Shown one piece after another: positions 39,835-48,737 of a stretch of 64,000 nucleotides of DNA. A model generated the notes under the pieces. That model did no database searches, had not been told where the DNA came from, and saw nothing but the letters and a program-made list of their open reading frames with translations. Source of the stretch: Dethiosulfatarculus sandiegensis (GTDB taxonomy: Bacteria > Desulfobacterota > Desulfarculia > Desulfarculales > Desulfarculaceae); NCBI RefSeq assembly GCF_000931935.2, contig NZ_AZAC01000003.1, positions 204,243 to 268,242 on the forward strand. The letters are read 5' to 3'. Each line of letters opens with the position of its first letter. Position 1 is the stretch's first letter. Both the position numbers and the translations under genes were made by a program.

Positions 39835-39976
39835 AGTGATAGCTTGCCGGAATTTTTATATTTATGAGATGTAATTGGAATGGATTATTTCGAGCTGAGT
39901 GGGGCTTTTGACCTACACCTGGCCGGGTGGAAACACTCCACTCGGCCAAGTTGAATTGGGAAAGGATATTTAGGGC

Positions 39977-41065
39977 TTATGATCCACGGCCAAAACCGCA
40001 CAAGGGATAGCGGCAGCCTCCGGCACAGTTGCGGCAGAACCCGCCATGGGACAGCTCGGCTATCTTGGCCCGGTCAAAATGTTCTCCGGTGAGCACCCTG
40101 GGCAGGATAAGGTCCAGGATGGTTGTTTTGTAGAACAGGGCGCAGGCCGGCACTCCCAGTATGGGCAGTTTGCGGCCATGGCTGACCAGGTCTCCCACCA
40201 AGAACATGGCCCCTGGCAACACCGGGGTGCCGTAGATAAGGTTCCTGCCGCCCGCATCGGCAATACCCATCCTGGTGACGTCATCCGGGTCCACACTCAT
40301 GCCTGCCGTAGTGATTATGATCTCCGCGCCTTGGCCCACCAGGTCCGTGATGGTCTGAGCCACCACCCGGCGGTCGTCCGGACAAAGGGCCGATCCCACG
40401 GTCTCGGCTCCCAGCTCCTTTAATTTTTGGGAGACAATGTCTGCGAATTTATCTTCAATGATTCCTTCATAGACTTCGTTGCCGGTGACCACAATGCCGG
40501 CTTTCAGGGGCCGATACGGTCTCACCTGCAAAAGTCCGCCGTTTTTTTCCGCAACTTCACAGGCCTGGTGTACGTAATTTTTATCCACCAGAAGGGGGAT
40601 GGCCCGGGTCCCGGCCAGGATGTCCCCTTTTTTAACCGGGGTGTAGCGATGAATTGCGGAACAGGTGACGTCCGGAACCATGTTGAATTCTATAAGCCGC
40701 TCTTTATCCAGATAAAAGATGCCGTCGTGCCTGGCCTTGAAGTTGATTTTGCCCTCGGCCGGAGGACCGACCTGTTCAACTCCCGGCCCGCAGAGTGACT
40801 GGAACATAAGCTCAGCCGCCTGGTCCTCATGGTAGAGATGGGCGGCCACTTCCAGCACATAGAGGTGCCTTTTGCCCAGCCGCCTTAAGTGGGGCAGGTC
40901 TTCTTTGGTAACTACATAGCCTTTTTTAAAGGCCGGGCCCTTGCTTGCGCCGGGGACAATTTCGGTGATGTCATGGGCCAGCATAAGCCCCACCGAGTCT
41001 TCCAGGGCAACCATGCGCCCCAGTTCAACTGCTGCGCATTGTTCTCCGCATCCGTAGTCTGTCAT
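39977..41065 (-). CDS. MoeA-like molybdopterin-binding protein with Cys-rich tail
   Basis: A 362-residue protein with a MoCF-type domain: the segments VVTGNEVYEG, ITTAGMSVDPDD and GVPACALF correspond to the ligand-binding core of MoeA/MogA-type metal insertion proteins. The C-terminus is unusually Cys-rich (GGFCRNCAGGCRYPLCGFG) and the N-terminus has two more (YGCGEQC), suggesting an iron-sulfur or metal site. It probably inserts W or Mo into the pterin for the AOR encoded downstream on the same strand. ATG behind AGGAGG. Confidence 0.85.
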   Translation of the reverse strand: MTDYGCGEQCAAVELGRMVALEDSVGLMLAHDITEIVPGASKGPAFKKGYVVTKEDLPHLRRLGKRHLYVLEVAAHLYHEDQAAELMFQSLCGPGVEQVGPPAEGKINFKARHDGIFYLDKERLIEFNMVPDVTCSAIHRYTPVKKGDILAGTRAIPLLVDKNYVHQACEVAEKNGGLLQVRPYRPLKAGIVVTGNEVYEGIIEDKFADIVSQKLKELGAETVGSALCPDDRRVVAQTITDLVGQGAEIIITTAGMSVDPDDVTRMGIADAGGRNLIYGTPVLPGAMFLVGDLVSHGRKLPILGVPACALFYKTTILDLILPRVLTGEHFDRAKIAELSHGGFCRNCAGGCRYPLCGFGRGS

Positions 41066-41368
41066 GGAAACCTCCTGAATTCACACCCTGAGCAGGCTTT
41101 AAGACGTTGGTCAGTAGAGATTGTTTTACCAAAGTCATTTCAACTGTGGCCCCGGTCAATCTGTCTCCAAGGGAACTGCGAAATCCATTCTTGGATAAAA
41201 GACACAACATGACCTGATTAAGGGTTCGAATATAGATTGTTTTTAGCTCCCCATGGCCTGGTCGCATTCTTTAGGCGGCTTTTGCCGTGAGTAACCTGTT
41301 GCCATTTACGGTTCAGTGTTGATAGAGTTAATCCCTAAAATTACATGGTAACCACAGGAAGGATAATG

Positions 41369-42694
41369 ATGCAGTCAATACCAGGTAATGTCTTTCCCCG
41401 CAAGCTTGACGGCCCTTTGCCCCAGGCAGTGGATGCCGAAGGGGTTTGGATCATCGACAACCAAGGCCGCCGCTACTTGGATGCCAGCGGGGGCGCGGTA
41501 GTCGTTAATCTGGGTCATGCCAGAAAAGAGCTGGCAGAGGCTGTCTCCAGCCAGATCCTGCATGGCTATTATGCTCATCCCACCATGTTCACTACACCAG
41601 TAGTGGAAGAGTTTGCAAGTGCGTTGACCGCCCACGCCCCTTTGGGCATTGAACGATTTTATTTTATGACCAGCGGAAGCGAGGCTGTGGAGACCTCCAT
41701 CAAATTGGCCCGACAGATTCAGCTGGCCAGAAAGGAACCGGGGCGCTTCAGGCTTATCGCCCGCTGGAAATCATACCACGGCTTGAGCCTGGGGGCCTTG
41801 TCAGCCATGGGGCGCACCAGCTTCCGCACCCCCTATGCGCCGATGCTGCCCCAGGTGGAGCATGTTCCGCCCCCCTATTGCCTCAGGTGCTCCTTTGGTC
41901 TGAAATATCCGGAGTGTGACTTAAGGTGCGCCCGTTTTCTGGAGGAGACCATTTTAAATCTGGGGCCGGAGACTGTGAGCGCCTTTTTAGGGGAGACAAT
42001 CAGCGGCGCCACCCTGGCCAGTTGCCCGCCTCCGCCGGATTACTGGCGGGTTATTAGGGAAATTTGCGACAAATACGGGGTGCTTTTGATTCACGATGAA
42101 GTCATGGTCGGCATGGGACGCACTGGCCGCTGGTTTGCAAGCGATCATTACGGCGTGGCTCCGGACCTGGTGACCATGGGCAAGGGGATCAGCGGAGGGT
42201 GTGCGCCCCTGTCCGCCGTGGGGGTGCAAAAGGAACATTTTGATCTTCTCAGAAAGACTACGGGCTTTGTGCACGGAGGCACCTTTTCCCACCACCCGGT
42301 CTCTTGCGCGGCCGGATTGGCTGCCTTGCGTATTCTGGAAAGGGAAAACCTCATAGAGCGGGCCGAGAAAATAGGCGTGGTTTTGGGTGAAAAACTGAAA
42401 CAACGCTTTAGCGACCACCCCAGGGTGGCTGAAGTGCGGGGGATCGGCATGCTTTGGGGGGTGGAGCTGGTTCAGGATAAAGAAACCTGTTTGCCCTATC
42501 CCAGAGAAGAGAAGGTTACCGAGCGTATCTGGAAAAAACTTTTCAAAAAGGGCATTATTCTTTACAAATCAATGGGCATGGCAGGCAAAGACGGTGATGG
42601 GCTGGTTATTTCGCCGCCTTTCATTATCGAAGAAGAGGATTTGGATTTTGTGGTCCAGAGTTTGGGCCGGGCCGTTGACAAGGTGGTTGGCTGA
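41369..42694 (+). CDS. Class III pyridoxal-phosphate aminotransferase
   Basis: A 441-residue aminotransferase of the ornithine/4-aminobutyrate group. The PLP-binding Lys is in MGKGISGG, the Asp holding the pyridine nitrogen in LIHDEVMVGMGR, and TSGSEAVE is the phosphate-binding motif. I start at ATG 41369 because AGGAAGG is well placed for it; an ATG 24 bases upstream is possible. It faces a BKACE gene with a terminator between, and such neighbours are known in beta-amino acid and lysine degradation, so a beta- or omega-amino acid substrate is likely (inference). Confidence 0.9.
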   Translation: MQSIPGNVFPRKLDGPLPQAVDAEGVWIIDNQGRRYLDASGGAVVVNLGHARKELAEAVSSQILHGYYAHPTMFTTPVVEEFASALTAHAPLGIERFYFMTSGSEAVETSIKLARQIQLARKEPGRFRLIARWKSYHGLSLGALSAMGRTSFRTPYAPMLPQVEHVPPPYCLRCSFGLKYPECDLRCARFLEETILNLGPETVSAFLGETISGATLASCPPPPDYWRVIREICDKYGVLLIHDEVMVGMGRTGRWFASDHYGVAPDLVTMGKGISGGCAPLSAVGVQKEHFDLLRKTTGFVHGGTFSHHPVSCAAGLAALRILERENLIERAEKIGVVLGEKLKQRFSDHPRVAEVRGIGMLWGVELVQDKETCLPYPREEKVTERIWKKLFKKGIILYKSMGMAGKDGDGLVISPPFIIEEEDLDFVVQSLGRAVDKVVG

Positions 42695-42704
42695 TCAATG
42701 GAAG

Positions 42705-42730
42705 GCCAGGCCCTTTGGGGCCTGGCTTTA
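42705..42730 (+). terminator. Terminator after the aminotransferase gene
   Basis: A 9-bp GC-rich stem (GCCAGGCCC 42705-42713 with its complement 42718-42726) followed by TTTATT. Confidence 0.7.
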
Positions 42731-42746
42731 TTACCTGCTCGGGTTG

Positions 42747-43589
42747 CTATTGGCCTGTTTTTTCAGGCGGCAGGTTGAGGATCTCCCGGGCCTCGGCGCA
42801 GGTTGCCACTTCCCGGCCCAAGATTCGAGCCAGCTTTACAGTGCGCTCCACAAAATCCGCATTGCTCGAGGCCTTGACCCCCCGACTCAGATACAGGTTG
42901 TCTTCAAAACCCACCCGTACATTGCCGCCCATGAGCATGGCGTGGGTGGTCAAGGGCAGCTGATTGGCCCCGGCGGCCAGAACCGACCATAAGGCCCCTT
43001 GGGGCAGGCGGCTCACAAAACTTAAAAGCGAAGGCAGATCCGCAGGCGCCCCCCATTTAATACCCAGGCAGATCTGAAAATAAGGCGGCGCTTCAATCAG
43101 GCCCTTTTGCACCAGGTCCGCAGCCTGCAGCACATGCCCCACCTCAAAGACCTCCATCTCCGGCTTGACCTTTTTCTGCTGCATGCGCCTGGCTGCTTTT
43201 TCCACCCATTCGGCGGGATTGATAAATACATTACCCCTGAAGTTCAGGCTGCCCACATCAAGTGAGCAGAGATCCGGTCCCAGTTCAGCCGGCATCAACC
43301 TGGCCTCGCCCGGGTCCGGATCCTCTATGCTGAAGGCGCTGGTGGTGAGGTTTATCAGCATGTCGCTTTCAGCGCGAACCCGTTCAACCACCTCGCTAAA
43401 AAGCTCACGCTTGAAATCAGGCTTGCCGGTTTTGGGGTCTCTTACATGTACATGCACCACGCTTGCACCGGCCCTCCAGCAACGTAGAGCCTCTTTGGCA
43501 ATTTCTTTTGGGGAATAAGGTACATTAGGGTTCTGCTCGCGCATGGGAGCCGAGCCGCATACCGCGGCTGTGATGATCAGTTTGGCCAA
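42747..43589 (-). CDS. Beta-keto acid cleavage enzyme (BKACE, DUF849)
   Basis: A 280-residue member of the BKACE family, whose prototype Kce cleaves 3-keto-5-aminohexanoate with acetyl-CoA in lysine fermentation. The zinc site is seen in VVHVHVRDP; GGNVRVGFEDNLYL near the C-terminus is typical. Family members use many beta-keto acids, so the substrate is open. The nearby aminotransferase could make or use the keto acid. It starts at ATG 43589, on the edge of a region that also carries the predicted small RNA. Confidence 0.9.
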   Translation of the reverse strand: MAKLIITAAVCGSAPMREQNPNVPYSPKEIAKEALRCWRAGASVVHVHVRDPKTGKPDFKRELFSEVVERVRAESDMLINLTTSAFSIEDPDPGEARLMPAELGPDLCSLDVGSLNFRGNVFINPAEWVEKAARRMQQKKVKPEMEVFEVGHVLQAADLVQKGLIEAPPYFQICLGIKWGAPADLPSLLSFVSRLPQGALWSVLAAGANQLPLTTHAMLMGGNVRVGFEDNLYLSRGVKASSNADFVERTVKLARILGREVATCAEAREILNLPPEKTGQ

Positions 43590-43929
43590 GTTTTCTCCTC
43601 CACGGGTTGTCTCCGGTTTGGGTAAGAGATTTTTTCGTGTTCAGTTATGGTTGAGAAACCAGTTCCCACCGGCCTGCGGCCGGATGCGGCGGGCGCGTCC
43701 TTTGGGCGGGAAAAATTTTTGCACCCAGGGCCTGATTCTACGGTCCAATATTTTGTACGTAATTTTTCCTTTAGTTAATTATACTTAGCAAATGGTTACA
43801 TCTTGGTTTATTTTTTTGGGTATAAAATTTTGTACCCTGCTGGAAGTTAAATTTTGAACGGTTTGCCGATAAAATTATAACTAACTGTAATTGCTATATT
43901 TATTTTACATTAAAGATATTCTGTGTTTT
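43590..43929. other. AT-rich intergenic region before the small RNA
   Basis: About 340 bases behind the BKACE start. AT-rich with long T runs. Probably holds the BKACE promoter on the minus strand and activator sites for the sigma-54 promoter on the plus strand; none could be identified. Confidence 0.4.
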
Positions 43930-43946
43930 TGGCATCTAAATTGCAT
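43930..43946 (+). promoter_or_regulatory. Candidate sigma-54 (-24/-12) promoter
   Basis: TGGCATCTAAATTGCAT has the invariant GG (43931-43932) and GC (43943-43944) exactly ten bases apart, matching TGGCAC-N5-TTGCA with one change. Transcription would start about 12 bases downstream, near 43956, and run away from all annotated genes. Confidence 0.6.
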
Positions 43947-43955
43947 TGCCAATCA

Positions 43956-44063
43956 GTACCCTTTTTCTTTTTCCCTTTCTGATAGCGCCGGGTCTACCCA
44001 ACCCGGCGTTATCTATTTCAGGGGTGCAAGGCGTCTGACTAGTTTCAGGCGCTTTGTTTTTTT
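43956..44063 (+). ncRNA. Predicted sigma-54-dependent small RNA
   Basis: About 108 bases. It opens with a pyrimidine-rich stretch, then a 13-bp hairpin with one G-U pair (43981-43993/44001-44013) and a C-rich CTACCCA loop, a short linker with GGGGT, and a second 12-bp stem (44027-44038/44045-44056) followed by seven T, a good intrinsic terminator. No open frame of use is inside. The C-rich loop could pair with ribosome-binding sites of target messages (inference). Its end overlaps the last bases of the oppositely oriented universal stress protein gene. Confidence 0.5.
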
Positions 44064-44535
44064 ATTGGTGCCTGCGTCTACGCACCAGGAATACTGGGCA
44101 AGGTGCTCTGCGGCTCACCTTTTCGGCCACGCCTCCCATGAACATGCCCGACACGGCAGAGGTTCCCCTGGCTCCCATCACAATAAAATCGGTCTTTTCT
44201 TCTTCCGCCACTTTGATGATCTGGTTATAGGGCACCCCATAGCGCACCAGGGTTGTCACTTTAAGCTTTTTGTCGTATTTGATGCCTTTTTGTTTTTCCT
44301 GCTCCAGTACGGTTTTAATTTCCTGGGCCATGTCGTCATGCGACATTTTTTTATAGAATTCGTCTTTAAGCTCCTCATGGGCATAGGGCATGCTTTGCAT
44401 GACTCTGCCGTCCACCACGTGCAGAACTAAAAGTTCGACATCCAGGGCAGAGCCAAAGGTAAAGGCATATTCCAGGGCGCGGTTAGATGCCTCGGAAAGG
44501 TCTGTGGGGACCAGAATTTTAGTGAACTTCTTCAT
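44062..44535 (-). CDS. Universal stress protein (UspA family)
   Basis: A 157-residue Usp domain protein. Start region ILVPTDLSEASNRALEYA and the C-terminal nucleotide-loop GARGTSAVSGMFMGG are typical of ATP-binding members, although the usual Ser/Thr after the last Gly is Gly. ATG 44535 is behind AAGGAGGG and overlaps the end of the DUF1850 gene by 17 bases, so it is the last gene of the TRAP operon. A Usp (TeaD) regulates the ectoine TRAP transporter in Halomonas, so a similar role is plausible. Confidence 0.92.
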   Translation of the reverse strand: MKKFTKILVPTDLSEASNRALEYAFTFGSALDVELLVLHVVDGRVMQSMPYAHEELKDEFYKKMSHDDMAQEIKTVLEQEKQKGIKYDKKLKVTTLVRYGVPYNQIIKVAEEEKTDFIVMGARGTSAVSGMFMGGVAEKVSRRAPCPVFLVRRRRHQ

Positions 44536-45139
44536 TTTGCCCTCCTTGGGGAGTCCATGGACCAAAACCCGCTATATATTTCAGCCAGGCCGCCAAGCTG
44601 GGATGCTCCACTCCTATCACCAGAAGACTGCCTGACTTAAGGCTGTTAAGGTCAAGGGCCTTCCGGCCTATGGTAAGCTGTGTTTGATTTATAGGGGAAA
44701 GAAAAAAACGTATATTCGGCAGAAGTTTTTTACCTTCGTCAACCACCAGCCATTTGCCCTGGCGTGTGGTTCGCTCCGGCGAGGTGTTCGGCAGCCCCGT
44801 GCCCACTGATTCCATTTTGGTGGCCAGGTTTAAAAGCCCTTTTCCCGCCACTTCGAACACGCCTTGAACCTTGGTTTTTTCCACTGAATGGCGGTAGGTC
44901 AGAAAGAGCTGTTCCCCTGTCGATGCCTTTACCGCTTCCACCAGGCGGTTTTTTTCTCTGGGCAAGCGAATGGTAAGGGCTGTTATTGGTTGCATAACAA
45001 GGGCCGTGACGGCCAAAAATGCCGCCACGGCCGGAATGATTATCAGTTTCAGCGATAGGCGCGGCAGTTTTTTTCTCCTGTCGGCTTGGGCTGCTAAGCT
45101 ACCTGGGCTTTTGCTTTGCCTTTGCGGTTCTTTTGCCAA
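44519..45139 (-). CDS. DUF1850 family protein of the TAXI-TRAP operon
   Basis: A 206-residue protein with one N-terminal transmembrane segment (about residues 31-52, LIIIPAVAAFLAVTALVM) and a soluble domain containing LTYRHSVEKT, a typical DUF1850 segment; DUF1850 genes commonly follow TAXI-TRAP permeases. The likely start is TTG 45139, which overlaps the permease gene by 46 bases; the ribosome site is weak. Function unknown. Confidence 0.75.
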   Translation of the reverse strand: MAKEPQRQSKSPGSLAAQADRRKKLPRLSLKLIIIPAVAAFLAVTALVMQPITALTIRLPREKNRLVEAVKASTGEQLFLTYRHSVEKTKVQGVFEVAGKGLLNLATKMESVGTGLPNTSPERTTRQGKWLVVDEGKKLLPNIRFFLSPINQTQLTIGRKALDLNSLKSGSLLVIGVEHPSLAAWLKYIAGFGPWTPQGGQNEEVH

Positions 45140-47181
45140 AAATAGATCACAACCAACATGATCACCGCTCCGGCGTTGGCCAGATGCTCGTTGATCAACA
45201 CCCCTGCGACTTCAAGATGGCTGGGGTTGACCAGCATAAAGGCCAGGCCCAGGAACAAAAGCCTTTCCCAGATAAAGGTCTTCACCACCCAATGCCCCTG
45301 GATAAAGACCGACCAGCAGAACATGCCGATGATCGAAACCGGGATGATGTACATTAACTCCATGAAATTGGTGTTGTACATCAATAATTTGGTGTTCAGG
45401 ATAAACATGAACGGCAGGGTGAAGGCCGCCAGATCCAATCGGAAGCTTTTCCACCCCGTCTTGATGGGGTCTGATCCCGCTATGCCTGCCGCAGCATAGG
45501 CGCATAGACCAACCGGCGGGGTGTCGTCCGATACAATGCCGTAGTAAAACACAAACAGGTGCACAGCCACAATCGGCAGGCCCAGGCCCAGGTCGGCGCT
45601 GATGGTCATGATAGCCGGAGCGGTCATGGCGGCCATAATGATATAGGTGGCTGTGGTGGGAAGCCCCATGCCCAGGATAATGCAGGCGATAACGCTGAAG
45701 ATCAAGGTCAGCATCAGGCTGCCGCCCGCCGCCTCGGTGATCAGGGTGGCCATTTTGAGACCCAGACCGGTCAAGGTGACCACACCGATGATTATGCCGC
45801 AGCAGGCGCAGGCGGCTGCAATGCCCGCCATGTTGCGGGCCCCGGTCTCCAGGGAGCCCAGAACTTCGGCGCTGGTCTGGCGGGGAAAAAATCCCTCGGG
45901 ATTGGCCTTGTATTCATCATAGGCGGCATAGGGATGGGTTCCGTTTGTTTTAACCAGCTCTGGGAAGAGGCGGTTTGCCCGGTACCAGTTATTGCCGATG
46001 GCCACGGCGATTGCCACCAATATGGACCAGGAGGCCGCTGTGGTGGGTGTCCACATCACCACCAGCAAGAGCCAGACCAGGACCACAAGGGGAATCACAT
46101 AGTGCAGGCCGCTCAATATGGTCTTGACTAAAGGCGGGGTCTCTTCCTTGGTAAGCCCCCTGATATTTTCCTTTACCGCCTCAAGATGCACGATGCTGAA
46201 AATGGCTGTGTAGGAGAGTATGGCCGGGATAAAGGCCGCTTTTACAATTTCAAAATAAGAGACTCCGATTATTTCCGCCATGATAAAGGCTGCCGCACCC
46301 ATGATCGGCGGCATGAGCTGACCGTTGGTTGAGGCGGCAACCTCGACAGCTCCGGCTACATGCGGCTTGAAGCCGACCTTTTTCATCAGGGGAATCGTCA
46401 TGGCGCCGGTGGTGACGGTGTTGGCTATGGATGAGCCCGAGATGGAACCCATGGCGCAGGAGGCGACCACCGCGGCCTTGGCCGGGCCCCCCCTGTATTT
46501 ACCCATAGTGGCAAACGACAGGTCTATTAAGTACTGGCCTGCTCCTATTTTGTCTAAAAAGGCGCCAAAGAGCACAAATAAAAAGACAAAGGTGGCCGAG
46601 ACCCTCAAGGGCACTCCCCAGAGCCCTTCACCGCTCATGAATATATGGTCGATAATGCGATGGACGGTAAATCCCCTGTGGGCCAACTCCCCCGGAATAT
46701 AGGGGCCCACGTAGGCATAGATCAGAAAGATTATGGTGATGATCGGGAGCATGGGCGAGACGCTTCGCCTGGTGGCTTCCAAGACCAGCAAGATAAGAAT
46801 CCCGCCGATGACAATGTCATAGGTTGGCGCCGCCCCCTGGGACATGACCACATGATCATAGTTTAAAAACAGGTAAAGGGCAGTTAAACCACCCACGATC
46901 GCCAGAATGATATCCGGAATGCTCATACGGTCGTGGGGTGATTTCTTGGATCTGGGCCAGCACAAAAAACACAGAACCATGGCAAAGAAAAGATGTATGG
47001 AAAGCTGCTTGGATCCAGGCAGTTCACCGAAAAAACCTGTATAGAGCTGGAAAACCGACATGGCGACGGCAAACCAGAAAACAAAGAAACCGCCTTTGCC
47101 GCTGATTGTCCTGGCGCCCGCCTCTGACTCCTGGGCTAACTGCAGGCTGTCGTCCAAGCTTGCGATATCCTCTTTGGGCAT
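45094..47181 (-). CDS. TRAP transporter permease, fused DctQM (4TM/12TM) type
   Basis: A 695-residue inner-membrane protein with about sixteen or more hydrophobic helices; the DctM-type core contains GPAKAAVVASCAMGSISGSS and ILGMGLPTTATYI. In TAXI-type systems the small DctQ and large DctM subunits are fused as here. It imports an organic acid with the binding protein encoded upstream, driven by an ion gradient. ATG behind TAGGAG. DUF1850 overlaps its end. Confidence 0.93.
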   Translation of the reverse strand: MPKEDIASLDDSLQLAQESEAGARTISGKGGFFVFWFAVAMSVFQLYTGFFGELPGSKQLSIHLFFAMVLCFLCWPRSKKSPHDRMSIPDIILAIVGGLTALYLFLNYDHVVMSQGAAPTYDIVIGGILILLVLEATRRSVSPMLPIITIIFLIYAYVGPYIPGELAHRGFTVHRIIDHIFMSGEGLWGVPLRVSATFVFLFVLFGAFLDKIGAGQYLIDLSFATMGKYRGGPAKAAVVASCAMGSISGSSIANTVTTGAMTIPLMKKVGFKPHVAGAVEVAASTNGQLMPPIMGAAAFIMAEIIGVSYFEIVKAAFIPAILSYTAIFSIVHLEAVKENIRGLTKEETPPLVKTILSGLHYVIPLVVLVWLLLVVMWTPTTAASWSILVAIAVAIGNNWYRANRLFPELVKTNGTHPYAAYDEYKANPEGFFPRQTSAEVLGSLETGARNMAGIAAACACCGIIIGVVTLTGLGLKMATLITEAAGGSLMLTLIFSVIACIILGMGLPTTATYIIMAAMTAPAIMTISADLGLGLPIVAVHLFVFYYGIVSDDTPPVGLCAYAAAGIAGSDPIKTGWKSFRLDLAAFTLPFMFILNTKLLMYNTNFMELMYIIPVSIIGMFCWSVFIQGHWVVKTFIWERLLFLGLAFMLVNPSHLEVAGVLINEHLANAGAVIMLVVIYFWQKNRKGKAKAQVA

Positions 47182-47220
47182 GCCTACTCCTAAGGTGAAG
47201 CTAGGGGAGGGTTGGGAAAG

Positions 47221-47246
47221 GCCGGGACGGTAAAATCCGTCCCGGC
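47221..47246. terminator. Hairpin between TAXI binding protein and permease genes
   Basis: A 10-bp GC-rich stem, GCCGGGACGG at 47221-47230 with its complement at 47237-47246. Read on the minus strand only three T follow, so partial termination is likely, which would give more binding protein than permease. Confidence 0.6.
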
Positions 47247-47274
47247 TTTTTCGGCGTGCAGATCTGAAGAAGTC

Positions 47275-48249
47275 TTATTTCAGGACACCGACTTCCTTAA
47301 AGTATTTTTCGGCGCCGGGATGCAGGGGCACACTCATGCCCACCAGACCGGTCTTGGCATCGATGTTCTTGAATTTGGCGTGGGCCTTTTTCAACTGGGG
47401 CAGGTCGCCGTACATGGCTTTTAAGATGGAGTAGACAATGTCGGCTTCCAGGTCGGCCCTGGCCGCCATCATGGCCATCACCGAAACCGTGGGAACGTCC
47501 TTGTCATTGCCTTTGTAGGTGCCGCCGGGAACGACCTGCTTGGCATAGAAGGGGTATTTTTTGATCATCTTGTCCACATTGGGACCGGTGATCGGCACGA
47601 TTTTGATGTCGGAGACCAAGGCGGTGTCCATGATGGTGGCGGCTCCCACTGCCACGGTGTAGAAGGCTGCATCCAGGCGGCCGTCCTTGATGTAGTCCGA
47701 GGCCTGGCTGGCCTTGAGCTGCTCGGCTGTGACGTCTTTTGTGGTCATGCCCCAGGCTTCCAGGATCTGCTTTACGTTCTCAGCGGTGCCCGAGCCCACC
47801 GGACCGATGGCCACGCGTTTGCCCTTGAGGTCGGCCACGCTGTTGATGCCCGATTTAGCACTGGCGATCAGCTGTACGTGTTCCGGGAAGAGGGTGCATA
47901 CACCCAACAGGGATTTGATGGGTTTCTGGAACATGGGCTTCATGCCCTTGTTGGCGTAGTTGGCGATGTCGTTTTGCAAAATGGCCAGGTCTGTGTCGCC
48001 GGCGCCGATCAGTTTGGCATTGGCCACAGAGGCTCCAGAGGACTCGGCCGTAACTTTGATGTTTTTTTCCTTAAGGTGTTTCCAGGCAATTCTAGAGATG
48101 GCTCCGGCCATGGGATAGTAGGCGCCGGCCACCCAGCCGGAGGCTATGGAGACAAACCGGCGGGCAGCGTTGGCCTGCGGCACGGCCATGATCATGGCCA
48201 GGGCGAAGACCATTACAAGGATCAAAGACATCTTCTTGCTGCGGATCAT
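47275..48249 (-). CDS. TAXI family TRAP solute-binding protein
   Basis: A 324-residue periplasmic binding protein with a signal peptide (residues 1-28, cleaved near QANA) and the TAXI-type text SGWVAGAYYPMAGAISRI, TAESSGASVANAKLIG and GPVGSGTAEN. TAXI proteins bind glutamate, 2-oxoglutarate or other small carboxylates; the ligand here is unknown. ATG behind GAGGAGG, a strong site. First gene of the operon binding protein, permease, DUF1850, Usp. Confidence 0.95.
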   Translation of the reverse strand: MIRSKKMSLILVMVFALAMIMAVPQANAARRFVSIASGWVAGAYYPMAGAISRIAWKHLKEKNIKVTAESSGASVANAKLIGAGDTDLAILQNDIANYANKGMKPMFQKPIKSLLGVCTLFPEHVQLIASAKSGINSVADLKGKRVAIGPVGSGTAENVKQILEAWGMTTKDVTAEQLKASQASDYIKDGRLDAAFYTVAVGAATIMDTALVSDIKIVPITGPNVDKMIKKYPFYAKQVVPGGTYKGNDKDVPTVSVMAMMAARADLEADIVYSILKAMYGDLPQLKKAHAKFKNIDAKTGLVGMSVPLHPGAEKYFKEVGVLK

Positions 48250-48737
48250 CGTTTCCTCCTCAAAAAAAAATGAATGGCTGGCGGCACTGCCGATTTTTGC
48301 GGACTAAACCGCCGGTTTATGGCCCCTTATTCAAAGAAGCCTTCCTTTAGTGCTTAAATGGTTGCTTGGAACGTCCTTGAGGGTAGCAAAATCGAAGCCG
48401 TAATACAAGATTATAATAATGGGTGGAATAAGTAAGTCTATCTAAATCTATTTAAATAAAGAAAGGAGAAAAAGGAGGAATTTGTGTCTATTTTCACTAA
48501 TAATCCTTAGTGAAATGAAGGGTGATTCATATTTCAACAGGAGCGAGCAAAGAAGCTGAAATGAAGGGACTCCAACGGTTAAGTAGTACTGTTTATTTAC
48601 TTAATAAAATAACAGATCAGGCAGTGGGTGTCGGTTCTTAAGCAGCTTCAGGCATAGGCTGGGCAGAATGTAATTGGCTTATTCATATTGTTACGCAAAG
48701 TGTAAAGGGATGGAGAGGTTGTAGATAAAATAGTTGA
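48250..48737. other. AT-rich intergenic region
   Basis: About 490 bases between the TAXI gene and the TPR gene, both on the minus strand. It should contain the operon promoter for the TRAP genes. No gene or repeat recognised. Confidence 0.4.

Noticed and set aside
41025..41267. Small minus-strand frame before the moeA-like gene
   Set aside because: It runs through the real ATG and ribosome site of the moeA-like gene, and its text matches no family.
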